From an uncultured bacterium (lineage in GTDB: Bacteria > Bacillota_I > Bacilli_A > RFN20 > CAG-826), in the NCBI GenBank assembly GCA_949299395.1, contig CASGAB010000004.1, positions 1 to 64,000 on the forward strand: 64,000 nt of DNA, given 5' to 3'. A program made the translations under genes and the position numbers. Numbering within the stretch: position 1 is the stretch's first letter; every line of letters begins with the position of its first letter. Shown here in pieces: positions 8,250 through 17,644 of the stretch. The notes under the pieces are model-generated. The model made no database searches. It saw only the letters and a program-made list of their open reading frames with translations, and was not told the DNA's origin.

Positions 8250-8340
8250 CAATAAATTAGTCATTATTTATATAAAAAATCTTATATATTTAATATTAAG
8301 ATTTTATTAATATTTAACAAAATTTGCATAAAATTAACGA

Positions 8341-8454
8341 CTCGTAGCATGTTACTTTATGTAAAAGGCATAAAGGGTCTGGCTAAGATCATTTTTTTAT
8401 AATGGTAAGAATTTGTTAGCCCAAATTCTTACCATTATAAATACACCTACGGAG
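8341..8454. ncRNA. candidate structured RNA with pseudoknot, downstream of rplQ
   Basis: The 310-base gap between rplQ and the lipoprotein gene holds nested complementarity. CTCGTAG (8341-8347) pairs with CTACGGAG (8447-8454) with one bulge. CTTTATG (8355-8361) pairs with CATAAAG (8369-8375). An 18-bp perfect hairpin has arms at 8398-8415 and 8422-8439. Its 6-base loop TTAGCC (8416-8421) is exactly complementary to GGCTAA (8381-8386), giving a potential pseudoknot. The strand is undecided: on plus, a TAAAAT box at 8329-8334 would start transcription at about 8341; on minus, it lies just past the rplQ terminator, the location of known L17 downstream elements. I do not recognise the family. Confidence 0.5.
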
Positions 8455-8471
8455 AAAACTAGCATAACAAA

Positions 8472-8494
8472 AAGCGAGATTATTCATCTCGCTT
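8472..8494 (-). terminator. terminator of the S10-spc-alpha operon
   Basis: A 9-bp stem, AAGCGAGAT with ATCTCGCTT, and a 5-base loop, followed on the minus strand by TTTGTTATG. It begins about 35 bases after the rplQ stop. Confidence 0.8.
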
Positions 8495-8527
8495 ATTTGG
8501 ATTTAATGGATTAATAGTTAGATTTAA

Positions 8528-8923
8528 TTAATCTGCAAGAGTTAATAATCTAACTGGGGCATTGTCTCCTTTACGGTTTTCAAGATGGAAAACTCTTAAA
8601 TAACCGCCATTTCTAGAAGCAAATCTTTTTGCTAAATCATCAAATAATTTAGTTAAAGCATCGCCTTTATTTTCAACATGATAATTTCTTAAAATAGCAG
8701 CTGCTTGTCTTCTAGCATGTAAGTCACCTCTTTTTGCAAGAGTAACTAAATGATCAAACTCTTTAATAACGTCTTTAACCATTCCTCTTGTAACAGTAAC
8801 TTTTTCAAATAAAACTAATTCTGTAACGAGGTTTCTAACTTGTCCTTTATGTTTTGATGAAGTATAAGGAGTTTTAAATCTTACGCCACCTTTACCATGT
8901 ACATTTTTTCTACCAATTTGCAT
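8528..8923 (-). CDS. rplQ: 50S ribosomal protein L17
   Basis: 131 residues, near the family norm. The N-terminus MQIGRKNVHGKGGVRFKTP is a variant of the usual MxxRKLGR...R opening, and the LVTELVLFEKVTVTRGMVKDV core is clear. It is the last gene of the long ribosomal operon, 14 bases after rpoA, and is followed by a terminator. Confidence 0.96.
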   Translation of the reverse strand: MQIGRKNVHGKGGVRFKTPYTSSKHKGQVRNLVTELVLFEKVTVTRGMVKDVIKEFDHLVTLAKRGDLHARRQAAAILRNYHVENKGDALTKLFDDLAKRFASRNGGYLRVFHLENRKGDNAPVRLLTLAD

Positions 8924-8937
8924 AATATTCTCCTTAA

Positions 8938-9930
8938 TTAATCGAGTTTATTATCTTTAAAGTGAAGTCCTTTTTCAATTAACTTGTCTTTGACTTCTTT
9001 TAAAGATTTTTTACCTAAATTTCTTACTTTCATCATTTCTGTTTCACTCTTTTGAGTAAGGTCTAAAACAGTTTGAATACCAGCACGTTTTAAACAGTTA
9101 TAACTTCTAACAGTTAAATCTAAATCTTCGATTGATAAATTTTCGAAGGTTTCTTGTTTTTGAACTACTGGATCTTTAATTAAACCTAATTCATCAAATT
9201 TAGAAGTTAAATTTGAGAAGTTTTGGAAATGTGAAATTAATATATTACTAGCAAGTGATAATGCATCTGTTGGATCAATTGAACCATTTGTCCAAACTTC
9301 TAAAATAAGTTTATCAAAACGTGAATCATGACCAACACGAGTAGATTCTACTTTATAGTTAACTCTGACGATTGGAGAATAGTTAGAGTCAGTAGCAATT
9401 ACTCCACGGCTATTAATATATTGTTTATTTTCTTCGTTTGTTGCGAAGCCACGGCCATTTCTAATATGGATGACCATGTGTAAGTGTCCGCCTTGAGCAA
9501 CGTTACAAATAGTTAAATCTTTATTAACAACTGTAACACCAGTAGGAAGAACTTTTTGAATTTCTTCACCTGTAACTTGGCGTGGACCTTCAACATCGAT
9601 TGTAGCTTCATAATCTGCTTCACCGATGGTATCTGATTTTAAAACTAAATCTTTTAAATTTAAGATAATTTGAGTTAAATCTTCTTCAACTCCATCTAAA
9701 GCTGTAAATTCATGTACAGCACCTTCGACTTCAACAGCATATACGCTAGTTCCTGGAAGCGCACTTAATAAGACTCTTCTCATTGCATTGCCAAGAGTTA
9801 AACCGAATCCTCTTTCAAGTGGTTCACAAACGACTTTTGCATAGTGCTCATTTTTATCTTCGAAGGTTAATTGAAATTTGACTTCTTCGAAAGGGTGAGC
9901 AATTTTTAATTCATTTTTTTCTTCAGCCAT
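8938..9930 (-). CDS. rpoA: RNA polymerase alpha subunit
   Basis: 330 residues with both domains. The N-terminal dimerisation and assembly domain (about 10-235) carries LERGFGLTLGNAMRRVLLSA. The C-terminal domain (about 250-330) carries RSYNCLKRAGIQTVLDLTQ and GKKSLKEVKDKL, the helix-hairpin-helix that contacts DNA UP elements and activators such as Spx, which is also encoded in this window. It sits between rpsK and rplQ, as in Bacillus. Confidence 0.98.
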   Translation of the reverse strand: MAEEKNELKIAHPFEEVKFQLTFEDKNEHYAKVVCEPLERGFGLTLGNAMRRVLLSALPGTSVYAVEVEGAVHEFTALDGVEEDLTQIILNLKDLVLKSDTIGEADYEATIDVEGPRQVTGEEIQKVLPTGVTVVNKDLTICNVAQGGHLHMVIHIRNGRGFATNEENKQYINSRGVIATDSNYSPIVRVNYKVESTRVGHDSRFDKLILEVWTNGSIDPTDALSLASNILISHFQNFSNLTSKFDELGLIKDPVVQKQETFENLSIEDLDLTVRSYNCLKRAGIQTVLDLTQKSETEMMKVRNLGKKSLKEVKDKLIEKGLHFKDNKLD

Positions 9931-9947
9931 TTTTTATCCCCCTTTAA

Positions 9948-10337
9948 TTAGCCACGTCTTCTTTTTGGTGGACGGCAACCGTTATGTGGAATTGGAGTTG
10001 TATCAACTATTGATGTAATAGTGAGTCCAGCTTGAGAAAGAGCTCTAATTGCACTTTCTCTTCCTGCTCCAGGTCCTTTAACATCAACATCAACTGTTTT
10101 AATTCCTTGATCAACAGCTGCTTTACCAGCAGCTTCAGCAGCACTTTGTGCAGCAAATGGAGTTGATTTTTTAGCTCCTTTGAAACCTAAGACACCGCTT
10201 GATGACCAAGCAATAGCATTGCCTTGTTCATCAGTAATTGTAACGATGGTGTTATTAAAGGTTGAATGTATATGAGCAACGCCTTTAGTATACGTTCTCT
10301 TAATCTTCTTCTTACGGGTAGTTTGTTTCTTTGCCAT
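9948..10337 (-). CDS. rpsK: 30S ribosomal protein S11
   Basis: 129 residues, normal length. A Lys/Arg-rich start is followed by the conserved [16 protein letters not shown] segment and the C-terminal [13 protein letters not shown]. It lines the platform of the small subunit near the E site. It lies 19 bases after rpsM. Confidence 0.98.
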   Translation of the reverse strand: MAKKQTTRKKKIKRTYTKGVAHIHSTFNNTIVTITDEQGNAIAWSSSGVLGFKGAKKSTPFAAQSAAEAAGKAAVDQGIKTVDVDVKGPGAGRESAIRALSQAGLTITSIVDTTPIPHNGCRPPKRRRG

Positions 10338-10356
10338 ACTATCGTCTACCTCCTAA

Positions 10357-10731
10357 CTATTTAACAGCTTCTTTTTTATTCGCAATGGTCTTTGCTGGAC
10401 CTTTACGAGTACGAGCGTTAGTTTTAGTTCTTTGTCCTCTTACTGGAAGACCTCTTCTATGTCTAATACCACGGTAGCAACCGATTTCTTGAAGTCTTTT
10501 GATGTTTAAGCCGACTTCTCTTCTTAAATCACCTTCGACTTTGAGATGAGCTACTTCACCACGGATTTTTGTTAATTCTTCTTCGCTTAAATCTTTAACT
10601 CTAGTTTGTGGATTAACACCAACTTTTTCTAAGATTTTCTTTGAAGTAGAAAGACCAATACCATAAATATATGTTAATGAAATAACAACATTTTTATCGT
10701 TTGGAATGTCAACACCGACTATACGTGCCAT
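10357..10731 (-). CDS. rpsM: 30S ribosomal protein S13
   Basis: 124 residues. It starts [20 protein letters not shown], has the YIYGIG helix-hairpin-helix region, and ends in the basic [15 protein letters not shown] tail that reaches toward the P-site tRNA. Gene order rpmJ-rpsM-rpsK-rpoA is conserved. Confidence 0.98.
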   Translation of the reverse strand: MARIVGVDIPNDKNVVISLTYIYGIGLSTSKKILEKVGVNPQTRVKDLSEEELTKIRGEVAHLKVEGDLRREVGLNIKRLQEIGCYRGIRHRRGLPVRGQRTKTNARTRKGPAKTIANKKEAVK

Positions 10732-10758
10732 ATCTAATTTTTTCCTCCAAAAATTTAA

Positions 10759-10872
10759 TTAACCTTGTCTTTGTTTATGTTTTGGATTAGAACAAATGAC
10801 CATAACTTTGCCATGTCTTCTAATAACTTTACACTTATCACAAATAGGTTTTACTGAAGGTCTTACTTTCAT
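10759..10872 (-). CDS. rpmJ: 50S ribosomal protein L36
   Basis: 37 residues starting [20 protein letters not shown]. The zinc-ribbon ligands Cys11, Cys14, Cys27 and His32 are all kept, so this is the zinc-binding form. It lies between infA and rpsM, as in Bacillus, with a GGAGG ribosome binding site. Confidence 0.97.
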   Translation of the reverse strand: MKVRPSVKPICDKCKVIRRHGKVMVICSNPKHKQRQG

Positions 10873-10926
10873 AAAATTTCCTCCGTTAATAATTTTTTAC
10901 TTAAATAAGTTTTTTGATAGTTTTAG

Positions 10927-11145
10927 TTACTTATGTCTAAAAACTATTCTGCCATTGTTTAAATCATAAGGCGATAGTTCAACAGTAACTCGATCACCCG
11001 GTAAAATGCGAATGTAATGCATACGGATTTTACCAGAAACAGTGGCATGAATTACTACATCATTTTCGAGTTTTACCTTAAAGTTTGCATTTGGTAAAGC
11101 TTCAACAACTATTGCCTCGACAGTGATAACATCTTGTTTTGCCAT
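10927..11145 (-). CDS. infA: translation initiation factor IF-1
   Basis: 72 residues, the standard length. It is an OB-fold protein that blocks the A site during initiation. The sequence begins [20 protein letters not shown] and includes [21 protein letters not shown], both diagnostic. It lies 3 bases after map. Confidence 0.98.
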   Translation of the reverse strand: MAKQDVITVEAIVVEALPNANFKVKLENDVVIHATVSGKIRMHYIRILPGDRVTVELSPYDLNNGRIVFRHK

Positions 11146-11148
11146 GTT

Positions 11149-11916
11149 TTAAATTTCGTCTCCCTCTTTTAATGTTAATATTTGATAGCCGTCTTTTGTA
11201 ACAACAACAGTGTTCTCATAATGACAACACATCTTCCCATCTTTTGTTTTTACAGTCCAGCCATCTTCTAGAGTATATAATTCTTTTTTACCAGCATTGA
11301 CCATTGGTTCGATTGCAAATGTCATACCTTCTTTTAATATAGGTCCAGTATTTGCTTCGCCTACATTAGGAACATATGGATCTTCATGCATTTCTTTACC
11401 AATCCCGTGCCCGGTATAATCTTCTGTTAAAGAATATCCTTCTTTAGTAGCAGTTTCCTCTATTTTATGAGAGATATCTCCAAGATGAATTCCTGGTTTA
11501 ATTAACTTGACTGCTTCAAAGAAACATCTTTTAGTAGTTTCAAGTAAATGTAATGTTTCTTCTTTTACATTACCGACCGGGAAAGTTCTACAAGCATCTA
11601 CGTTATAGCCATCTTTTTCGACTACACAATCGTAAGATACTATATCACCATCTTTTAAAATAATCTTTTTAGATGGGATTCCATGTATAAGAGTATCATT
11701 TACACTTATACAGATATTGCCTGGAAAGCCGCCGTATCCTTTACATGCAGGAACCGCTCCATGGGAGCGGATATACCTACATGCAATTTTGTCTAATTCG
11801 GCAGTTGATATGCCTGGCTTAGTATATCTTTCGAGTTCATCGAATAAGCCAATCATAATTTTTCCGGCATTTTTCATTAATTCTATTTCTCTTTTACTTT
11901 TAATGATTATTGCCAT
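11149..11916 (-). CDS. map: methionine aminopeptidase, type I
   Basis: 255 residues. It removes the initiator Met after deformylation, acting after the Def encoded at 1778. The metal-binding residues typical of the pita-bread fold are visible: Asp in SYDCVVEKDGY and VDACRTF, His in GHGIGKEMHEDP, Glu in AIEPMVNAG, and a final Glu in CCHYENTVVV. There is no N-terminal zinc extension. The gene sits between adk and infA. Confidence 0.97.
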   Translation of the reverse strand: MAIIIKSKREIELMKNAGKIMIGLFDELERYTKPGISTAELDKIACRYIRSHGAVPACKGYGGFPGNICISVNDTLIHGIPSKKIILKDGDIVSYDCVVEKDGYNVDACRTFPVGNVKEETLHLLETTKRCFFEAVKLIKPGIHLGDISHKIEETATKEGYSLTEDYTGHGIGKEMHEDPYVPNVGEANTGPILKEGMTFAIEPMVNAGKKELYTLEDGWTVKTKDGKMCCHYENTVVVTKDGYQILTLKEGDEI

Positions 11917-11929
11917 TAATTAATCCTTC

Positions 11930-12577
11930 TTATTTTAAGATTTCTTTAATTGTGAGCATTAATTCATCAAGAGGTGCAGTACCATCAACTGTGTGAAGGT
12001 TACCTTTTTTAGAATAGAATTCAATGAGTGGCTCAGTTTGACGATGATATTCGTCTAAACGAGTCTTGAGAGCTTCTTCGTTATCGTCTTTTCTTTGGAT
12101 GAGCTCTCCTCCACACAAATCACAAACTCCTTCAACTTTTGGTTTTAAATTTGTGACATGATATGGAGCACCGCAATTTTTACAAACTCTTCTGCCACAG
12201 ATTCTATCTTTTAAGACTTCTTCTGGGACATTGAAGTCGATAACATAATTTAATGGACGGTTAATAGCTTCGCCAATCTTTTCAAGTTCTTCAGCTTGAT
12301 GTAAAGTTCTTGGGAAACCATCAAGAAGAAAACCGTCTTTACAATCATCTTTAGATAATCTTTCTTTAACTAAAGAAATTGTTACTTCATCTGGAACTAA
12401 TAAACCTTTATCCATATAGGACTTAGCGAGTTTACCAAGTTCGGTTTCATTCTTTAATGCTTCTCTAAACATATCTCCAGTGGAAATATGAGGAATATTA
12501 AATTCGCTTGTAATTCTTTTAGCATTAGTTCCTTTTCCTGCTCCAGGAGCTCCAAGTAAAATAATAGTTTTTAACAT
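11930..12577 (-). CDS. adk: adenylate kinase
   Basis: 215 residues. It converts ATP plus AMP to two ADP. The P-loop GAPGAGKGT is at residues 9-17. The LID domain carries four cysteines in CKNC and CDLC, the zinc-binding form usual in Gram-positive bacteria. It follows secY by 2 bases. Confidence 0.98.
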   Translation of the reverse strand: MLKTIILLGAPGAGKGTNAKRITSEFNIPHISTGDMFREALKNETELGKLAKSYMDKGLLVPDEVTISLVKERLSKDDCKDGFLLDGFPRTLHQAEELEKIGEAINRPLNYVIDFNVPEEVLKDRICGRRVCKNCGAPYHVTNLKPKVEGVCDLCGGELIQRKDDNEEALKTRLDEYHRQTEPLIEFYSKKGNLHTVDGTAPLDELMLTIKEILK

Positions 12578-12579
12578 CT

Positions 12580-13923
12580 TTACATTCCTCCAATAACTTC
12601 ATCATAGCTCTTACCTGCGATTAAGCCTGAAATTTGGTTATTAAGCTCTAAACAGACACCGACTACGATGATAAGTCCTGTACCACCAAGGGCAAGTGAT
12701 GTATCATCACCGAACACTCCACTTAAAGTTAATACAACTGGTAAAGCAGAGATAAAACATAATGATAATGCACCGATTAATGTTACACGGTTAAGTACTT
12801 TTCTAACATATCTTTCAGTTTCAATACCTGGACGAATTCCTGGAATATAACTTCCATTCTTTTGGAAGTTATTTGCAAGGTTTTCTGGGTTGATTTGAAG
12901 ATTTGCATAGAAGAAAGTAAATGTAAATACTAACACCATGTAAATAATTAATCCCCAAGGGATCATAACTCCTCCGGTATCAACCATTGTGTTATAGTTA
13001 AATATTTGTAACCATTGAGCATTTAAAGCCTCTTGCGAAATAAATGATGCAATGATTGAAGGAGCCATTAAGATAGAAGAAGCAAAGATAACTGGGATAA
13101 CACCAGCACTATTAATCTTAATAGGAAGGAATGAAGCTTTCGTTAACTTTTCACTTCCTCCACTTCTAGTGGCGTGTTGGACAGGTATCTTTCTTCTAGA
13201 AAGTTCAATAAATACAACAAATGCGATAATAAGAATAAACGAAGCAATATAAAGGATGAATTGGAATACACCTTTAGTTGTTTCACTACTTCCTAAATTC
13301 CAGTTAGCAATAACCCATTTTTCAAAGGCTGTTACTATTTGATTTGGTAAGGAAGCAACGATACCAGCAAAGATGATCATGGAAATACCATTACCAATAC
13401 CTTTAGAAGTAATTTGGTCACCTAACCAAATAACTAACATACTTCCTGCCACCATGACAGTAATAATGTAAAGATATGAAACGAAATTCTGTTCAAAAGT
13501 AAAGGAAATCCATTCGGTATTTAACGCAGTTTGGATAATACCATAAGCTTGAACTGCAGCAAGAAGTAAAGATAAATATCTTGTTGCCATTTCAATCTTC
13601 TTTCTTCCATATTGGCCTTGACGAGATAACTCAGTTAAAGCAGGAAGAACATCCATAGATAAGAGTTGGATAATGATTTGCGCAGTAATATAAGGTGAAA
13701 CACCAAGAGCAAATACAGAGAAATTTTGTAATGCTCCTCCACCAAGCAAGTTCATAAGTGCAAGCATGTTATTGGAACCAGCTAATTGATCTTGTAAGGT
13801 CGAAGCATCGATTCCAGGGACAGTAATTGCACTACCAATCCTAAATACGAATAAGATCATTATCGTAAAGAATATACGATTAACGACTTCTTTATTTTTG
13901 AAAATATCAATGAATTTCTTCAT
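12580..13923 (-). CDS. secY: protein translocase subunit SecY
   Basis: 447 residues with ten predicted membrane helices. It is the channel of the general secretory pathway in the cytoplasmic membrane. The plug and TM2 region reads GIDASTLQDQL...LGVSPYITAQIIIQLL, and the cytoplasmic loop before TM10 contains GIRPGIETERYVRKVLNR, where SecA and the ribosome bind. It lies between rplO and adk. Its clients in this window include the exported surface proteins at 27-45 kb. Confidence 0.98.
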   Translation of the reverse strand: MKKFIDIFKNKEVVNRIFFTIMILFVFRIGSAITVPGIDASTLQDQLAGSNNMLALMNLLGGGALQNFSVFALGVSPYITAQIIIQLLSMDVLPALTELSRQGQYGRKKIEMATRYLSLLLAAVQAYGIIQTALNTEWISFTFEQNFVSYLYIITVMVAGSMLVIWLGDQITSKGIGNGISMIIFAGIVASLPNQIVTAFEKWVIANWNLGSSETTKGVFQFILYIASFILIIAFVVFIELSRRKIPVQHATRSGGSEKLTKASFLPIKINSAGVIPVIFASSILMAPSIIASFISQEALNAQWLQIFNYNTMVDTGGVMIPWGLIIYMVLVFTFTFFYANLQINPENLANNFQKNGSYIPGIRPGIETERYVRKVLNRVTLIGALSLCFISALPVVLTLSGVFGDDTSLALGGTGLIIVVGVCLELNNQISGLIAGKSYDEVIGGM

Positions 13924-13946
13924 AAGCTTTTATCTTTAAAACAATA

Positions 13947-14384
13947 CTAGATATTTTCAGCCTTTGCGCCAATTTTTTCAATACCCTCTAAAGCGGATTT
14001 TGAAAATTTATTAGCTTTAATAGTAATTTTAACTTTTAATTCACCATTACCTAAGACTTTTAAGCCATCGTTTTCTTTTTTGACGATGCCTTTTTCGATT
14101 AATTCAGTCATACCGACAACATCACCGTCTTTAAAGACATTGAATGCGTCTAAGTTAACGACTGTGTATAAAACGTGAGCATGATGTTTGAAGCCTCTTT
14201 TTTGGAATCTTCTGAAGAATGGTAATTGACCACCTTCGAAACCTAATCTGACTCCGCCGCCAGTTCTTGAATTTTGGCCTTTGTTACCACTTCCGCCGTT
14301 TTTTCCAAGACCTGAACCTAAGCCTCTACATCTTCTTACGCCTTTTTTTCTACTACCTTCAGTAGGTTTGAGATTATTTAACAT
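13947..14384 (-). CDS. rplO: 50S ribosomal protein L15
   Basis: 145 residues from the ATG at 14384. A GTG two codons earlier is in frame but lies only 2 bases from the AGGAGG ribosome binding site, while the ATG has an ideal 8-base spacing, so the ATG is chosen. The Gly/Arg-rich front segment GSRKKGVRRCRGLGSGLGK is diagnostic. It overlaps the end of rpsE by 11 bases, leaving no room for rpmD, which normally lies between them. Confidence 0.95.
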   Translation of the reverse strand: MLNNLKPTEGSRKKGVRRCRGLGSGLGKNGGSGNKGQNSRTGGGVRLGFEGGQLPFFRRFQKRGFKHHAHVLYTVVNLDAFNVFKDGDVVGMTELIEKGIVKKENDGLKVLGNGELKVKITIKANKFSKSALEGIEKIGAKAENI

Positions 14385-15021
14385 CTTCACTTCCTCCTTT
14401 TCTTAAAGATAGTACGTCTTTATAACTCTTTAATTTACTTAAAGCGTCATTTGTAGCTCTAATTGTGTTGATTGAAGTTCTTGATCCATATACTTTTGAA
14501 TAAACGTTTCTAACACCGCTTAATTCTAAGATAGCTCTAACTGGACCACCAGCGATAATTCCAGTACCTTCTGGAGCTGGTTTTAAGAAGACTTTACTAG
14601 CACCGAATTCACCAATAACTTCATGAGCAATTGTGCCTTTTTTATTGATGTGAACGTTGAATGTATTTCTTCTTGCTTTATCAACAGCTTTTTTAATAGC
14701 ATCTGGGACTTCGCCAGATTTTCCCATAGCGAATCCGTATTTGCCTTTTCCGTTACCAATAACAACGAGTGCAGAGAATTTCATTCTTCTACCACCTTTA
14801 ACAGTCTTACAAACTCTATTGATAGCAACAACTCTTTCTTCGAATTCTTTGACTTGTGGTTCTCTTCTTTCTCTTCTGTTGTTACGGTCGAATTTTTTAC
14901 CACCTTTATGTTGTGGTCTACCTTCTTTTTTATTTTCTGTTTGAGCGACATTTTCACTCTTAACAGCTTCTTCGACGACTTTATTTTCTTCTAAAGTTTC
15001 AGTTACTTTATTTTCTTCCAT
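14374..15021 (-). CDS. rpsE: 30S ribosomal protein S5 with long N-terminal extension
   Basis: 215 residues against about 166 in Bacillus. The conserved part begins near residue 60 with FEERVVAINRVCKTVKGG and contains the KSALVVIGNGKG-type core (FSALVVIGNGKGKYGFA). The first 55 or so residues are Glu/Lys-rich, then Lys/Arg-rich, and are not part of the family. S5 binds the mRNA entry site and affects fidelity. The end overlaps rplO. Confidence 0.96.
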   Translation of the reverse strand: MEENKVTETLEENKVVEEAVKSENVAQTENKKEGRPQHKGGKKFDRNNRRERREPQVKEFEERVVAINRVCKTVKGGRRMKFSALVVIGNGKGKYGFAMGKSGEVPDAIKKAVDKARRNTFNVHINKKGTIAHEVIGEFGASKVFLKPAPEGTGIIAGGPVRAILELSGVRNVYSKVYGSRTSINTIRATNDALSKLKSYKDVLSLRKGGSEDVK

Positions 15022-15032
15022 ATCTTTTCTCC

Positions 15033-15389
15033 TTAGAATTTTAAGCCGCCTTCTCTAGCAGCTTCAGCTAAAGCTTTGACACGTCCGTGATAGATATAAC
15101 CACCACGATCGAAGACTACTTTTTCAATACCTTTAGCTAAGCATTTTTTAGCAATATCTGCTCCAACTAATTTTGCGCCTTCGATATTACCACCATTTTC
15201 AAGTTTTAATTGTTCACTTGAAGATGAAACGAGAGTAACACCTTTTGTATCATCAATAGCTTGAACTTCAATGTTCTTGTTACTTCTGAAAACGCATAAA
15301 CGTGGGGTTTCACTAGTACCAGATATTTTAGCTCTGACTCTTTGATGTTTTCTTAATCTAACTTCATTTTTATCAATAGATCTAATCAT
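15033..15389 (-). CDS. rplR: 50S ribosomal protein L18
   Basis: 118 residues, normal size. It binds 5S rRNA in the central protuberance. [20 protein letters not shown] and the C-terminal [20 protein letters not shown] are diagnostic. It lies between rplF and rpsE. Confidence 0.98.
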   Translation of the reverse strand: MIRSIDKNEVRLRKHQRVRAKISGTSETPRLCVFRSNKNIEVQAIDDTKGVTLVSSSSEQLKLENGGNIEGAKLVGADIAKKCLAKGIEKVVFDRGGYIYHGRVKALAEAAREGGLKF

Positions 15390-15402
15390 ATCGCCCTCCT
15401 AA

Positions 15403-15963
15403 TTACTTACCAGCACGTTTACCTTCTTTACGAAGAATGTGCTCTCCTTTATATCTAATACCTTTGCCTTTATATGGTTCTGGTCTTCTAACTTCTCTAA
15501 TTAAAGCGGCTGTTTGGCCAACTTTAAACTTATCTTGTCCACTAACTTCAATTGCAGAGTTAACTTCTTTATTCTTAGTTTCAATAACTTTGATTGTAAC
15601 TCCTGGAAGTGGAGAGATAGTGATTGGATGAGAATATCCAACGCTTAAGACAACGTCATTTCCTTTCATATCAGCGTGATAACCAATACCGACGATTTCT
15701 AAGACTTTAGTATATCCAGTATGGCATCCGACGATTGCATTATTTAATAATGCTCTTGTTGTACCATGAAGTTGTTTTGTGTGTTTTTCTTCGTTAAGAC
15801 GAGAAATTTTAATGTTGTTATCTTCGATTTCAATTTTTAATCTATTTGGATCGTATTTAACAACGTCATTTCCGTTTTTGCCTTTAACTTCAACGTTATC
15901 AGCATTAATCTTAACTTCAACCCCTTCTACCATAGGGATTAATTTATTACCAATACGTGACAT
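15403..15963 (-). CDS. rplF: 50S ribosomal protein L6
   Basis: 186 residues with two homologous domains; the C-terminal PEPYKGKGIRYKGEHILRKE is the family signature and binds 23S rRNA near the sarcin-ricin loop. It starts MSRIGNKLIPM. Gene order rpsH-rplF-rplR is conserved. Confidence 0.98.
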   Translation of the reverse strand: MSRIGNKLIPMVEGVEVKINADNVEVKGKNGNDVVKYDPNRLKIEIEDNNIKISRLNEEKHTKQLHGTTRALLNNAIVGCHTGYTKVLEIVGIGYHADMKGNDVVLSVGYSHPITISPLPGVTIKVIETKNKEVNSAIEVSGQDKFKVGQTAALIREVRRPEPYKGKGIRYKGEHILRKEGKRAGK

Positions 15964-15981
15964 AACTTAATTAACCTCCTA

Positions 15982-16380
15982 TTAATAGACATAACAAATG
16001 ACTTCGCCACCGACATTAGCTTCTCTAGCTTGTTTGTCAGTTAAAAGTCCTTTTGAAGTTGAGATAATAGCAATTCCTAAGCCTTTTAAGACATATGGGA
16101 TATGCTTTGAATCGCAGTTGATTCTTAAACCTGGTTTTGAGATTTTTCTTAAACCAGAGATGACTTTTTCACCATTAGGACCATATTTAAGAACGATTTC
16201 TAATTCTTTTTTATGTTCATCTAATTTGGTTTCTTTAAATGAAGTAATAAATCCTTCATCTAATAAGATTTTAGCAATGCCGACCTTTAATTTACTAGAA
16301 GGCATCTTTACACTTTCATGGCGTAAAGCATTAGCATTTCTAATTCTTGTGAGCATATCAGCAATTGGATCTTGATGCAT
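15982..16380 (-). CDS. rpsH: 30S ribosomal protein S8
   Basis: 132 residues. It begins [20 protein letters not shown] and ends with the signature [21 protein letters not shown]8 binds helix 21 of 16S rRNA and in Escherichia coli represses the spc operon; no such target was recognised here. Confidence 0.98.
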   Translation of the reverse strand: MHQDPIADMLTRIRNANALRHESVKMPSSKLKVGIAKILLDEGFITSFKETKLDEHKKELEIVLKYGPNGEKVISGLRKISKPGLRINCDSKHIPYVLKGLGIAIISTSKGLLTDKQAREANVGGEVICYVY

Positions 16381-16405
16381 AATTTTTCTTTACCTCCTAA
16401 TAATA

Positions 16406-16591
16406 TTACCAAGATGATTTTTTCATTCCTGGGATTTCACCTTTATAAGCGAGTTCTCTTAAACAAATTCTACAAAGGCCGAATTTTGAATAGACAGCAT
16501 GAGGACGTCCACATCTTTGACAACGTGTATATTCTCTAACCTTGAATTTTTGAGGTCTTGATTGTTTAACTTTTAAACTTGTTTTTGCCAT
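16406..16591 (-). CDS. rpsN: 30S ribosomal protein S14, zinc type
   Basis: 61 residues, the short form. Two CxxC pairs (CQRCGRPH and CRICLRE) form the zinc site. It is the only S14 in the window and lies in the normal operon position, between rplE and rpsH. Confidence 0.98.
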   Translation of the reverse strand: MAKTSLKVKQSRPQKFKVREYTRCQRCGRPHAVYSKFGLCRICLRELAYKGEIPGMKKSSW

Positions 16592-16606
16592 AAATCGTCC
16601 CTCCTC

Positions 16607-17302
16607 CTATCTATTGAATGGCATGCCGAGTTCTTTTAATAATGCATAAGCTTCTTCATCGCTTTTTGCAGTAGTAACAACTACGATATCCATGCCTCTA
16701 ACTTTATTAACTTTATCGTAATCGATTTCTGGGAAAATTAATTGTTCTTTAACACCTAAAGTATAATTTCCTCTTCCATCGAAACAGTTTTTATTAACAC
16801 CTCTAAAATCTCTAACTCTAGGGAGTGAAATAGAAACTAATTTATCGAAGAATTCGTACATTCTTGTTCCTCTTAAAGTAACCTTACATCCGATTGGTTC
16901 ACCTTCTCTTAACTTAAATGTAGCGATTGATTTTTTAGCTTTTGTAATAACTGGTTTTTGACCACTAATTAAGCCTAATTCTTCAACTGCTTCATCAAGT
17001 CTTTTCTTATCTTGAGTAGCATCACCAACACCGATGTTAATAACGATTTTATCTAAGTGTGGAACTTCATGAACGTTTTTATATTCGAACTTCTTCATTA
17101 AAGCAGGAGTAACTTCTTCTTTGAATTTAACTTCAAGTCTTGTAACATATTCTTTTTTCTTGTTACCATTTGAAGCTTTTTTAGCTTTAGGAGCTGTTTC
17201 TTTTTTAGCTTCTGAAGTAGGTGCTACTTTAGTAGAAGTTTCAGCTGTTGTTTTTGTTGTTTTTGTTTCAGTTTTTTGAGCTGTAGCTTTCTTTTCTGCC
17301 AT
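16607..17302 (-). CDS. rplE: 50S ribosomal protein L5 with low-complexity N-terminal extension
   Basis: 231 residues against about 179 in Bacillus. The conserved part starts near residue 52 and includes [15 protein letters not shown] and [19 protein letters not shown]. The first 50 residues are almost only Lys, Thr, Ala, Glu and Ser, like the extension on L22 in the same operon. L5 contacts 5S rRNA and P-site tRNA. The start has a good GGAGG site. Confidence 0.96.
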   Translation of the reverse strand: MAEKKATAQKTETKTTKTTAETSTKVAPTSEAKKETAPKAKKASNGNKKKEYVTRLEVKFKEEVTPALMKKFEYKNVHEVPHLDKIVINIGVGDATQDKKRLDEAVEELGLISGQKPVITKAKKSIATFKLREGEPIGCKVTLRGTRMYEFFDKLVSISLPRVRDFRGVNKNCFDGRGNYTLGVKEQLIFPEIDYDKVNKVRGMDIVVVTTAKSDEEAYALLKELGMPFNR

Positions 17303-17315
17303 AACACTTTACCTC

Positions 17316-17624
17316 CTATTTAATTTCCTTTTTAGTTGATTTGTTGATTCTTACTTTTTTACCATCAACGAAATCATATCCGACTCTAACACCTTTTTTA
17401 GCTTTTTCATCATAGAACATGACTTTTGAAGCATCGATAGGTGCATACATTTCAACAATTGATCCTTCTGGATGAGTTTGAGTTGGTTTTTGATGTTTCT
17501 TAACAGTGTTAACCCCTTCAATAACAACCTTATTGATAGATGGATAAGCTCTTTGAATAACACCAACTTTACCTTTATCTTTTCCAGAGATAACAATAAC
17601 TTTATCACCTTTTTTAAGTTTCAT
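17316..17624 (-). CDS. rplX: 50S ribosomal protein L24
   Basis: 102 residues. The KOW motif lies at the start, KKGDKVIVISGKDKGKVG, followed by KVVIEGVNTVKKHQKPTQ. It is an assembly initiator for the large subunit. It lies between rplN and rplE. Confidence 0.98.
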   Translation of the reverse strand: MKLKKGDKVIVISGKDKGKVGVIQRAYPSINKVVIEGVNTVKKHQKPTQTHPEGSIVEMYAPIDASKVMFYDEKAKKGVRVGYDFVDGKKVRINKSTKKEIK

Positions 17625-17644
17625 AGGTTAATCTCCTTTATTCC

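Noticed and set aside
8341-8454. SRP RNA, tmRNA or RNase P RNA
   Set aside because: Length and conserved core sequences do not match: no GGAAGCAGCC-type loop, no tRNA-like domain, far too short for RNase P.
14385-14390. GTG start for rplO
   Set aside because: It would lie 2 bases from the AGGAGG; the ATG at 14384 has proper spacing.
14623-14994. plus-strand open frames inside rpsE and other ribosomal genes
   Set aside because: They are reverse-strand shadows of well-conserved genes, with no ribosome binding site or family similarity.
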